64,000 nt of DNA from Fragum whitleyi (taxonomy: Eukaryota > Mollusca > Bivalvia > Cardiida > Cardiidae), in NCBI GenBank assembly GCA_948146395.1, contig OX411552.1, positions 10,063,686 to 10,127,685 of the forward strand. The letters are read 5' to 3'. The stretch's first letter is position 1, and the number at the start of each line of letters is the position of its first letter. This document shows, piece after piece, positions 45,785 through 58,400 of this stretch. A model generated the notes under the pieces. That model was given only the letters and a program-made list of their open reading frames with translations, was not told the origin of the DNA and made no database searches. The position numbers were made by a program, and so were the translations under genes.

Positions 45785-46952
45785 TTTGCTCAACTGGGCA
45801 AATGTGATCAGGTGAGCTTCTGTAATTGTCAAATGTTGCATCAACAATTTCTTTGTTAGCACTCTAGAGGCCACAAATCTTGCCCTATCCTCATGAAAGG
45901 TGATCAAAATATTTGTCAGGTAACAAGGATAAAGTCCATTGAAAATGGGGACTTTCCATTAGAAATCACAGGAAAAAGGGCTTCAAACTTAATGAAACAT
46001 GGTCAAAATGTGTGTCTGATCACTGGGATGAAGTCCTTTGAAAATGGGAATATTCAACCCAAAATTAGAGTCTGGGAAATTTTATTACAGAATCTTTGGC
46101 GACACTTTTAGAGGCCACAATTTTGGCCAAATCTTTATGAAACTTAGTCAATGTGTTTATCTCATCACAAGAGGGAAACCTATTGAAAATTGGAAACATC
46201 CCCTGGGAAAGCATGTAAAAAGGGACCTTAATGATAATTTTCTTGTTAACAGAATTGGGGCAGTATTTTTGGCTCAATGTTCATAAAACTTTGTCAAAAT
46301 GTTTGTCTAGTTACATGGATGACTTCATGACAGTTCTGTTATTTTTATCTACATCTTTGTCAATTACTATAGGGTTAATTCATGATTTTGAGGGCGTTAA
46401 CATTTGCTTAGACCCAAAAAATGGTTAACATATGCATTAAAGCATTTTGAGGGTCTCTGCAAGTGTTAACACCCGAAAAAAGCTTGAATTGACCCTATAA
46501 TTGCATAAAAAAATAGGTAAGAGTACAAATAATTTCATAGAAACAATATAAAACCAGTTAACGGGCGTTAATGGCATGTGAATTTACTGATAAATCCATG
46601 TTTTCTCTCTTTAAAGCCCGAAAACATACATTTTATGCAATAAAAACCTTTAATCTTCTTAAAAGAAAGCACTGTAGTTGAATGTCCTTCATCAGTCATA
46701 TTTTACATTTTGTCTTTTATACTGCTTTGTAGAGCCGGGACAAGTATGGTGGTATCAGGTAGGGTAGTGTTCCTATCCGGGTCCCAAAACCAATGCCCAT
46801 TACCTGAATATTGTATAAGCACTATGTACCTTTGGGGATCAAATTCAGAAAAGAATTAAAGGCTGTTTTTGTTGAAGTTTGATCTATATGTTATTACCTG
46901 AATTTTAACTTTGAACTCAGGTGAGCAATCTAGGGCCTTATGGGACCTCTTA
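45785..46952. mobile_element. pearl-like/Helitron-like element, degraded copy
   Basis: Internal units with AGCACTCTAGAGGCCACAAA and the terminal TCAGGTGAGCAATCTAGGGC then ACCTCTTAC. The open frames inside are array artefacts. Confidence 0.65.
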
Positions 46953-47134
46953 CAGTGAACCATAGTAAGTTGTCACAATGACAGCTTAGTGTATACAAAT
47001 GTATGTGTATGTACGAAAGTGTGTCCACCTGTCCACTTTTGTTTAGTTCATAACTCCCAATCACAATTGATCTTCATCTTGAACAGATATGCTATTCAAA
47101 ACAAACTTTCATAAAGCTCAAACTTCACAGGCAA

Positions 47135-48100
47135 AGGTACAGATAAGAGGGGCTTTGTCCAGTCCAAAATCTTTATTTCTTGTATAAACGATATATTGTG
47201 GGCACTCATTGGAATCGTCTCGACAAGACAATTCCAGTGAGTACCCACAATATAGGATTTGTGCAAGTTTTGTGTATTTTCTGTATTTTTTGTATTATCG
47301 AAATTAAATATACCCCGTGTAGCTTTGTTCACAGGTAAGGTCAAATAATACTCTACATCCATAGGGAAATAAGTTTTTAGACTGTATCAATGAGTATTGG
47401 TTCTGCTTCCAAGAGATTTAACAAGTTCTCTTATCAAGACCCAAGAGCTGCACCCCTGCACTTGAAATTGTGACCTCTTTATCAAGAGACTGAAACTCAA
47501 CCTCTCTACCATGGACATCAGTATTCAAACATTGAAATTTAGCTTGTCAAGAGTAGAGGTCATATATCTATGAATGGATGTCAATTTTGACCAACAATTA
47601 TATATAATGTGAGCTTGTCATTCCTAAAGTTTAATAGCTATTGTACTTCAAAATTTCAATAAGGCAAGAACCAACAACTCCATCAGCTAAACCTTTGGTT
47701 CTTGTACATTTCTGGTGTTGTTAGCTTTTGTAACTAAGAGAAGTACTGGAGATAAATCTGTTGGACAGAGGAATAAAATGTTTGACACTGACTATTACCA
47801 TATCCCTTTTACAGAAACTGTAGGGGGATAACAAGGAGCTCCCATATGGATGCTAACAAGGGTGTATATATCATTACGCAAGTGCGTGTTAGAAATAAAT
47901 CCTCTTTCAAATAATGTTGATGAATGATCATAACATTGAAACTACAGCTTATTCAAGCTGTAATTATAATGTTTTTATTATTCATCAATGCTCAAATCAT
48001 GGAAAAGGGAAGCAGGAGGACGTCAATCTTTTGTCACTGTCCACATATCCCTTTAATCCTATATATTCTATGTTGGTCACCTTCTGAGTGTGTATAAATG
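47135..48100. repeat. intergenic repeats
   Basis: 47188-47255 is a strong palindrome (ATATTGTGGGCACTCATTGG / CCAGTGAGTACCCACAATAT). 47925-47995 holds GAAACTACAGCTTATTCAAG / inverse, related to 51898-51935. No gene. Confidence 0.6.
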
Positions 48101-48504
48101 TCAAAATCCTAGTTTTATCCTATAACTAATGCTTGGCAGCAAGTGTTAAATCGTGAAATATTTGAAGTCAAACCAGAGTGACAATGTATCCCGCTACTTG
48201 AAAATTATTAACAATAACCCCTTTTTCCCTGATAAAGTTTAGAATCACAAAATGGCAACAATATGTGCATGGACACATGATAAAGAACATTTTGCGAATG
48301 GTTTGTGCAAATCAGTATTATTGAAGAACTAGTGTTAACAAGAGCCAAATGGACAAAGAAGATACTATATATGTCCACCTTCAGCAATGTGTAAAAAGGA
48401 ACATAATTCCTACAAAAACATTTATAACCCTCTGTAGTATGGATTGCCCTTGTGGTAGTGAACACCCATGCCAAGTTTCAAGTCAATATCTTCAGTACTA
48501 ACTA

Positions 48505-48990
48505 GGTTATGATCATGTCCGACTTGTCCAACACAGGCTTTTCCACTTGCAGGCAAGTACATTTTTCTAGGTCACTTGTCTGTGGACAAGAAAATACCAG
48601 AGCAAATCTTGATACAGTATCAAAAAGGTCTAGGAGGAAAAGTCATCCTTTTGTTTTTTATGAAAGTGGAGAAAACATTGTCTCCTTCATTTTCCTCAAT
48701 AAAAATGTTTTTCTCAATATTTGTAAATTCATTTTTTCGTGGGCAAGTTCATTTTGATCCTGGACAAGTAGGAAGTAGACTTCTTGACTTTTGCTTGCCC
48801 ATAGACAAGTGGAGAAAAGTAGTATTTACACATCCCCGTGTTTAAGTGGATTAAGCTAACAGTAGCTTGGTTGAACTATTGTATTTGAACTTGTGAGAGT
48901 AACTATAATAGGTAGATTCACCGGTACCCACAATATAACAGCCATAATGTAGGAAGTGGATTTAAACCCCATACAAACAAATAAAGTTAG
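48505..48990. repeat. reverse copy of the 23150 repeat, then a SINE tail
   Basis: TCTAGGTCACTTGTCTGTGG to AGACAAGTGGAGAAAAG, inverse of 23150-23500. 48905-48990 is a SINE 3' end (ACAATATAACAGCCATAATG). The open frames are not genes. Confidence 0.6.
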
Positions 48991-49928
48991 CCATGACCAG
49001 AGCAACAACAGAGATAAACAAGGTGTCAAACTGTCACAAGATACAACCATTACACAGCTGGATCTACATGTACAGAAATCAATTAAGGGAATTAACTAAT
49101 CAAGAGCACTGTCTATGGGTACCTTGATTGCTGGATGATGGATGAAAAACTAAGTCGAAAAAGGGGCATAATTTGCACAAAATGCATCTAGAGTTACTCC
49201 CCCTCCCTTTGACGGTATAGGTTGCTCTTTGTATGGTGAACATGTGTGCCAAGTTTCCAGTGAATGCCTACAATAGAATCAGACTTATCACAAAGTGTCA
49301 CAAATGTCAAAGTTTTCCACATGATAACCACAACAACAACAAATAATTGCAATCCAATAAAATAAAGAACTCTGATTGGTTTAAATCGCATCACCTGGGG
49401 AAATCCATTGCACTTTATTTCTGTATAAAATGCAATAGGTCTTTCGGGAAACCCCCGAAATTCGCTCTGCAAGACCTGTGTTGTAGGAACTCAAATTAAC
49501 CTACTTCCCAATCATCAACGTAACATTGCTATTCAATCTATTATGAATTAATATATTTTCGAAAGAATTTACGACTACAAGCATGCGGTTCTGATTCTGA
49601 GCCGACCTAAACTTAGAAAACAGCGAGTCGAGAAAGACCTTCAAGCAACCCTCTCAACAAAGACCGACCACGCCGTTTTCGTTAAAAAATACAGACTAAC
49701 TTGGCAGAAACAAGCTTTTTTGTCATAAGTACCTCTACAAATTTTAATGTTGTCTTTTATTTGTGTATCATTTGTTTTACTATATGACATTTCACTTCGA
49801 TAGCGAGATAAACAATACACAATCTAAAAATAGATGTTGTAATTTGTACGAGCAGGAAGTAGACTTGAAGCTTTAATGTTTGGCTGAGTATTTTAATAGT
49901 TTCTTCGATCTAGATTATTGCAATTATA

Positions 49929-50085
49929 AGGGACGAGTGTCTTTTTCACTGCGTTTATTGGGGTATAAAGTGCAATTGCCTTAGCACATGGCTTATTCAT
50001 AACGCCCTGTGGGCGTTATTTGCCATGTGCTAAGGCAATTGCACTTTATACCCCAATAAACGCAGTGAAAAAGACACTCATCCCT
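49929..50085. repeat. 157-bp nearly perfect palindrome
   Basis: Outer arms from AGGGACGAGTGTC inward pair with GACACTCATCCCT with one mismatch over about 65 bp; the centre contains AACGCC-CTGT-GGCGTT. The only such long clean hairpin in the window. Confidence 0.92.
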
Positions 50086-50919
50086 ATACAACACCAAGGT
50101 TATAGCAAAACTCAGGTTTTCTCCAACAATTGCCCTGCAAATAATAAAGCTAGGAAGGGTTACGGTTCTTTCGCACTACAATCCGAAATCACAAGAGGAA
50201 CACAACTGCTGAGTTTCAAGTCAACCCAACATAAGGTGACAGAGTTTTGCTCTGGACAAAGGAGTGCACCCTGACTGCCTGGACGCCACACACCAATACA
50301 CCATTGGTGATCACATTTTACCTCCTGTCTTTTAGGGCGTACAAAAAAGAAAGACATGCATGTATGCCAATAACCGTTTTGTAACAGGACTTATTATGTC
50401 ATCACCCATAGCACCTGCATTTGGACAACCTTAAAACTAATTGACTTGGCACTTGGCAGATACATTCCTCTCATAATTACAGAGTGCACAAGAACCATAA
50501 CTTTTCCTAGCTTAATCTTTGAGTTATTTTCCTTTCTTGTTTTCAAACTTGGACATCCAGCAGTGTAACTGGCATTTCTTGTGGCAAATTGCGTCCTTGT
50601 CTTCTTTCATATCATTTTCTTTGGCACTTAAAAACAAGAGTGCCATTGTCGCAATACACGCTGCCACAAAATTCCTTGTTACAATATGTAGCTGTAATTT
50701 TGTAAGATTTAGAAATTTAATCACCTGTATTGGTAAATCAGTAGATGTATCTTGAAACTATTGTGAGGAATGGTAGCTAATTGTTACACACTTGTAAATG
50801 TTCATTGCTATCACTCATGGCCAAGATCAGCAAATTACTGTATATCTGAAATTGTTCAATGGACTGGAACCAAACTCAACCTTGTTCTGTAACTCATTGA
50901 TGTGGAATCATGTACCAAA

Positions 50920-51370
50920 AACAAGAGTGCTGTTGACACATGATAAGCCGCCAAAAAAGTTATCATTAAAATGAAAGCCCCCTTTACTGTAACGGTGCGT
51001 CATAAAAATTCTCATGTTCATAAGATGAAGATTAACCTTTGAAAGTATCAACCATTTCAATGCTTAAATAGAGAGTTGTATCCCTTCAATTTTACAATAA
51101 GGCAACATTTTTCCACGACATTGCATAGTTCACTAAATCAGGACAATATGCACATGGCCCCTTTTTCCATGACTGGCTGAATTTTACCAAACCTGGACAA
51201 TATAGGTCACAAGGATCATTATGTGAAAAGTTCATTCAAATCCATCAATAAATGAGGGAGAAGTTGTATTCTCAAGATTTGGACAGACAGATGGATAGAC
51301 GTTCTGACATCAGGACAGAAAGAGAAGATGATACCAATATACCTCCACCTTGGGCGGCATATAAAAAGAT
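50920..51370. repeat. TCTG-tract family repeat, reverse orientation
   Basis: Start ACAAGAGTGCTGTTGACACA, end GACAGACAGATGGATAGACG then TATACCTCCACCTTGGGCGG. 50090-50920 and 51370-51820 contain nothing I can assign. Confidence 0.55.
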
Positions 51371-51824
51371 TAATCACAAAATAATCATTGATACGATAAA
51401 AGAAAAGGTATGAGAAACTTTTAACATTTATATTTTTCTTCTTTTTTTTTTTTTACAATAAAATTCTGTTTTTCTTGCCAGCTCACTCCTGTCTTGTTAT
51501 TTTCTAAAATACAAAAAGGAAATCATATGGTCATAAAACTTGAATGCCCGAGAAACTGAAAGTTTGTCATTAGTTTTACCTATAAAGCGAATCATGACCT
51601 TGTTGAATGACCTTTTTGACATTGGTATCTGCAGATGTGTTTTGATGAGATCTTTCACAATGGCAAATATGAGCATTGTATCATGAATAACTCTGAAGTA
51701 ATTGACAATGTTTAAGTTTGTAGATAAGTTTTGCAGACAGACGGACAATGGTAAAACAACATATGTATTATCTCCAATCTTATCGATGCAGGGGGAATAA
51801 AATCGATTGACCATTGAAAGCAAT

Positions 51825-51830
51825 TTTATT
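51825..51830 (-). terminator. candidate poly(A) signal of DDX27
   Basis: TTTATT on the plus strand reads AATAAA on the minus strand, about 520 bp after the stop codon. A palindromic repeat sits between. Position only. Confidence 0.25.
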
Positions 51831-52016
51831 ACAATGTTGACGTGATGACTGTTAAACTCTGTCATTTTCTCTCATTTTTTTCAAGGATGGGCAGCTTGAA
51901 TGTTGAAACTACAGCTTGTATAAGCTATAGTCAAGATATTTAGATCACCTACTATGGATTTGTTCTTTGCTTTATGTCTGTGACCATATATTTTACTCAT
52001 AAATGACCTTTTATGG

Positions 52017-52176
52017 TAGTGGACTGTTAATAGTTCAGCAACATTTTGGAAGTAATGAACTTTATCAATGTTAACCAAGGATTCCTAATGATTTTCATTA
52101 GGAAACCTTGGTTAAAATTGTGAACCATCATGAGTTCCGAAAAATTGTGGAACTATTACAGTTCCACAACTTTAAT
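52017..52176. repeat. palindromic MITE, GTTCAGCAACATTTTGGAAG family
   Basis: Inverted ends around TTTTCATTAGGAAACCTTGG, 170 bp downstream of the DDX27 stop and possibly inside its 3' UTR. Confidence 0.75.
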
Positions 52177-52345
52177 ATACATAGCAGAGTGCCGTTACCA
52201 AGGTCGAAGTGTGGGCCCACCAATAGGATGATATCTTAAGTATCCACAATTTTTCCAGAGCTTTTAATCTTGCAAGGCATAAATCAATTATGGTGAGGGA
52301 ATAAGTAAAATGAAGAGGTCTTTTCTAAATAAAATTAAAAACTGC

Positions 52346-52418
52346 CTACCGTCTCATTTTGTTGGCTTTATTCTTTTTACCAATCCAGCCTAGATCCTTC
52401 CTCTCCTGATAACTTGGG
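52346..52418 (-). CDS. DDX27: DDX27 terminal exon with stop
   Basis: [23 protein letters not shown], then TAG at 52348-52346. Acceptor GTTTATTTCAG. The GPSxxERKxLG block is diagnostic of the DDX27 C terminus. Confidence 0.95.
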
Positions 52419-55400
52419 CTGAAATAAACAGAATTGTGTGAAAAATAAAGGATTTGTCAAGCATTTTACTTTGGTACATATGGGATCTGTCCATTCGGAT
52501 CACCTCTCGGCCAATCTCATGATCAACCTCGGATGGACATAGACAGGCTATTTTTAAAAATTACGGGAAAGCCTTTGAAAAACTCCATGACATCAGTTAA
52601 AATGTCGTTAGCCCTTGGAACTTTGAGTGAAAACATTCAACGTTGCCAACGCTACTCGTTTAACTCACTAACATAAAACCATCTTATCAAAATATAAATA
52701 TCTTGAAATTCTTAAATAACCGCTGAAAAATCTTAATTTTTGAGAATGATGTGTCATTCTCAAAAATTAAGATGTTTCAGCCGTTATTTACTGTAAAAGA
52801 TATAAATCTACAGTGCTAGTTTTTCTTACTCTGTTTCCGCCTAACAAAATGCAAGATCTTGTTACATACCCATCCGCCTTACATACATCTGAAGTCTGTT
52901 GCAGTTTACGGAAATGGCCGAGTGATGTTCCGAATGGGGATCTTTCATGAGATTTTCTCTCAAAAATGCTGATGTTAACAAAGTCTAGAATTCAAATGTT
53001 ATTTAGTTAACATTTGAAAGCGTATGCTCCGTTAAGATTAATTTGTTTCAAAGAAAATCAACTGACTGATTCTTTATTCTAACATGAGCAGCAGTTTTGC
53101 TCTCATATTGTACATCAAGCTTTGGTAAACAGTTTAGACTAGGGTTAGCATGCAGTTATGCAGGCTGATCATGGCAACCACAGTCTGTTTTTTACTGAAC
53201 TATTTTTTCCGAAAACAAAATTTAAATTTGGTAGGATAAGAATTAAAGTATACCTAAATGAGATCATTCCTACATACAAAGGATATTGAATAAGTGGTCA
53301 CTGAATACCAAATTTATCAGACAATTCATCTTTAAAAGGATTAAACCAGGGCTTTGTCGAGTTTTTATCTGCTTTATATGACAAGTTAAATAAATTCTGT
53401 ATTTAATGAGCACAAGTTAGATAATCTATTCATAAATTGACCTTAATTTTTGCAAAAAATTTAGGGAATCTTAGATATTTATATTATATTTAATAGTTAT
53501 TCCGCAAAAAACATTGTTTTTTCGTTCTTCGATCATTTGCATAGTTATTCCACAAGTGTAATAACACCTGTGTAATATCAAAGATATTTAACAGATTTAA
53601 TTCACTCCCACTACGTAGGTCATATTATAAATATAATTAATTTAAAGGCATCTCACCCAGCTCTAAACTGTTTTACTGCCTTTTTGCCTGTATCTGTTAA
53701 CTCTAGGTCAAATGCTTTCCTCTTTTGTTTCTTCTTTTTACGTCCACCTGCAAGAATGATTATAGGCAATTGCTAATGTTACTTTAGGTATGACTAGACA
53801 GTTGACATTAAAACAGTCAAAACAATATATCAATCCCTTAACAAGAGCTTTGCAGAGCGGCACATATACCCCGGTGGGGCTTGTCAGTAAACTTGGCTTG
53901 TCAGTAACGTGAGCTTGGATAATAGCTAAAAATATTTCAAACAGACAGACAGACAACTGGTGCCATATCATAGCATGACCTTTTGAGTGTAAATTGAAAA
54001 TGATTTTATGCACAACTATATGCCAAACAGTTATTTTGCAAGTTTCAGTTCATTCCAATTCAAAGTGTGATGTGTTGCTCACAAAAGAAATATAGTGAAT
54101 TTCAATCAATTCAAGGGCAGATAATACAAGAAAGACCCAACTTTTTGAATTTATGAAGTAACTGTTTTAACCCTTATTCTGCTGACTCTATTTTGTCTTA
54201 AATATAATGCTATTTTTCAGACATTTGAAACAATCTGGCTCAATTTTTTTACCACAATAATGAAGTAGAAAAATAACAGTGTAGGCTGATTTTAGTATAT
54301 GCTTTCAGCCAAAAGATTTGTCTAAAGCAGGAACATGTCTTGAACAGCAGAAGAATTGACCCTGGTCTTCAATGATTTTGTTGGATTATCGAGAAATAAC
54401 GGTAGATAATCATTTAGATAAACTCACTACCTTTCCAGTAAAATTATCAAAAACTTATAGCCCGCTTTCTTTCATTTCACCCAATCTATGTTTTCTTTGC
54501 AGAGCCAAATTAGTGACGTCATGAATGTTGCACAGTAATCTCATGCAAAATGACACTCTTTATGAAAATAATTCCTAAAATTTTTCTATTTTGAATCATT
54601 TTTGTATTGAAGAAATAAAATAATGGTTTGTTTTTCGAGTAAGATTGTTTGATATTTCATTTCGTGAAGATAAAGCTTTTGTTGATCACTCAATGAAATA
54701 TAAATAAATCTTACACTGGAACAAAATATTAATCTTAACATCCTTGAACTGTTTTGTTAGCTCTTTTAACAATCTAAACTCTGTGCACATGAATAAAGTA
54801 GTTATTAACATACCCATATATTGTACATGGGGCAATGACAAATATAAGAGGAATAAAGTGTGAAATAAGAAATTGTTTGTTGCAAGTGATTCCTATTTTC
54901 CAACCCAAAACAAAAACTCATATACATGGTTGTTAGTTTATTTTGTACAAGAGCTTCCCAGAGCGGCGCATATACACCCGATGGGGCTTGTCAGTAACCT
55001 CGCTTGTCAGTAACGTGAGCTTGAATGATAGCTAGAAAAATTGCAGACAGACAGACGACTGGGGCCATAACATAGTATGACCCTTTGAGTGTAAATTGAA
55101 AATGGTTTTATGCACAACTATATGCCAAACAGTCATTTTGCAAGTTTCAGTTCATTCCAATTCAAAGTGTGACCAGGTGCTCACAAAAGAAATATAGTGA
55201 AATTCAAACAATTCAAGGGCAGATAATACAAGAAAGACCCAAGCTTTTTGATTTTATGAAGTCTTATGCATAACCAAATATCAGGGTTACATTATGGCAA
55301 GATTCATTTCAATCCAATTAAATTTGTTGGAGTTGTGCACACACACACAAAAAAAATCTGTAAATTTAAACTATTTTGTGAAGTAAAGGGCAGACAAATC

Positions 55401-58400
55401 AGGAACTACTTTAAATATGAAAATATATTTAGTCCTAAGCACAAATAGACAACCTACAGAGTCATTATGGCAAGTTTCCTTTCATTCCCATCCAAAATGT
55501 AGGAGAAAATGAGCTGACAAGAAATTTTGTTTATCATCAACTCAAGGGCAGATAATCCAAGATAACTCAAGAATGACAGGAGCATTTTGAATTGAAATGT
55601 CTTATGCAAAACTAGACATCAAAGAGAGTAATTGTGTCTAGTTTCAGCTCATTTCAATTGATAGTTAAGGAGGAGTAACACACAAAATACAGTGATTATT
55701 GTTTAATTAAAGGGCAGATAATTCAAGATTTCTCAGGAATGACTGGAGCATTTTGAATTTCAAAGGTCTTATGCACAACTAGACATCATAGAGAGTAATT
55801 GTGTGTAGTTTCAGCTCATTCCCATTGATAGTTTAGGAGGAATAACACACAAAATACAGTGATTTTTGTTTAATTCAGGGGCAGATAATTCAAGATTTCT
55901 CAGGAATGCCTGGAGCGATTTGAATTTCAAAAGTCTTATGCACAACTAGACATCATAGAGAGTAATTGTGTGTAGCTTCAGCTCATTCCCAAAGATATTT
56001 TAGGAGGAGTTGCGCACACAAAAAACAGTGATTTTGGTTATATTCAAGGGCAGATAATTCACGATTTCTCAGGAATGCCTGGAGCGATTTGAATTTCAAA
56101 GGTTTTATGCACAACTATACTTCATAGGGAGTAATTGTGCCAAGTTTCAGCTCATTCCCATTGATAGTTTAGGAATAGTTGCGCACACAAAAAATTGCTA
56201 ACGGACGGACGGACGGCCGAGGCCATAACATAATACGACCCTTTGGGCGTATAAAAATTCAAATTTAATGAATTGACTATATATTTTTTTTCAAATTTTC
56301 ACATCAAATAGGCTTTTTGATTTTATACAAGTCTTATGGCATAAGTCTTAATCAATCTTATGATGTTCGAACCTATAAAAAATTGTCTCATAGAGACAAT
56401 AATGGGATGATTCTAACTATTTTCATTTTAAAATGTCTTTTTTTTCATATATTTTGCTTACTGTGATGGGACTATTAACCCTTTGCTGTTTAATCTCTTC
56501 TTTTTATGTGCCTGTGATTTTATGATTGAGAAAACGTTGTGAAAAAGAAGAAATTGCTTCTGCCAAGTAATTTCTTTTTTTTCCACACTATTTTCTACCC
56601 TACTGAATGGTTATTTTTCAAATTAAATCCACTTTAAATTTTCTTCTGCAAAACCTTTGAATTTGGACAGGTTCAAAATTTTGTAAAACAGGAAAATGTT
56701 AATGATGGTGACTCAATGAAATTGGTCCCTTGATAGAAGTGATGTCTTGTGCAATATCAATCATACTTACTAAGTTGCTCAACATCATATTCAGCCTAAG
56801 CACTACATCCTTTAGCTTTGTTTTCGATCATACTTACTAAGTTTCTCATCATCATATTCAGCATAAGTGGTACATCGTTTTGGTTTGTTTTCGATCATAC
56901 TTACTAACTTTCTCATCATCATATTCAGAATAAGCACTACATCGTTTTAGTTTGTTTTGGATCATACTTACTAAGTTTCTCATCATCATATTCAGCCTAA
57001 GCGCTACATTGTTTTGGTTTGTTTTGGATCATACTTACTAAGTTTCTCATCATCATATTCAGCATAAGTGCTACATTGTTTTGGTTTGTTTTCGATTATA
57101 CTTACTAAGTTTCTCATAATCATATTCAGCATAAGCAATACATCGTTTTGGTTTGTTTTCGATCATACTTACTAAGTTTCTCATCATCATATTCAGCATA
57201 AGTGCTACATCGTTTTAATTGTTGGCTCTTTTGACACTTCTCATACAGTAGAATTCTCCCTTTTTCAATGAGTACCCACAACATATTGATTGTGGACATA
57301 CATTAATGAAATATATTAATCTAAAATCCACAATACCCGTCTATGTGTACCTCTGAATGTGTTAAACTTATATCTTACCAACATTTTCTCCAACAAATAG
57401 TTTTTGAGTGAACCTCAACGACACCTGACTAAACTGTGCAGACTGAAAATTACACTCTGCTTTACACATGCAATTATTTGTGTAAAGTAGGGTAAAATTT
57501 AGGCAGTTTGCATGGTTTTGCCATCCTTAAGACAGGGCTGTACTTACTAGGTTTCTGTGAGTCATCATCATCATTATCTTCAGCATAAGCTCTACACCGT
57601 TTTGGTTTGTTTGCCCTTTTAGCACACCTCATATTGTAGAGTTGGGCCTTTTGTAAATCCCTCATAGTACTATCTTCTCCCTGATAAATATATAATGATT
57701 CTTACTCAGTGTTTTGTATGAAAAAATTTTTAACTTGGTTGGGGGAATTGATAATTGTTGAGGCACTGCCAAGACAATTATCAATTCCCACAACCGAGTT
57801 AGATATTTATCATATAATACACTAAGTACTTAATTATATTTTTCTTATAACCTCTATTTGCCTTGATTTAATCGATGTGTTTAACAGAAATGCAAGTTTC
57901 TAAAAATAACATTATGTCATTGTTCTAAAAATATCCATGTGATATCATAATAAATAGCATCTGGGATGTTAATCACACGTATATTTGTATAGTTATAAGA
58001 TAAATAGGATAACCCGTAACCAGACTTTGACAAATTAGACTAGTCAAAGTTCAAAGAAATTGAAAACTATTGTGAACAGTTGAAATATTTCATTAATTTG
58101 TCTTTTGTTGTAGAAATGTCAACTGGAAATGAGAAGATTGCTTACTTCTTACATGCAATCTCTTCATTTTTTCTAGAATATTTTCCCATGTTTTTTTTCA
58201 AGTTGAGGCATTGATATTACTGAAAACATATGCTTGATTATGCAAAATAATCTGTAACACATAACACATCAACAGATCAGTCTAAAACTATTCTAAGCAT
58301 CAATGAATATATAAGCAATTATGATTGTTTTGTGCTTACCTCTTCAAAATAAACCAAGCTTAAGGTTGTGGACCCGTAATAGTTCCGCAACATTTCGGAA

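Noticed and set aside
50020..50274. 84-residue open frame beginning in the 157-bp palindrome
   Set aside because: The start lies inside the hairpin arm; there is no conserved motif and no coding-like neighbour.
56757..57260. CRISPR-like array (regular 67-bp repeats)
   Set aside because: Head-to-tail minisatellite without distinct spacers, in a eukaryotic intron and clearly copied from the adjacent exon.
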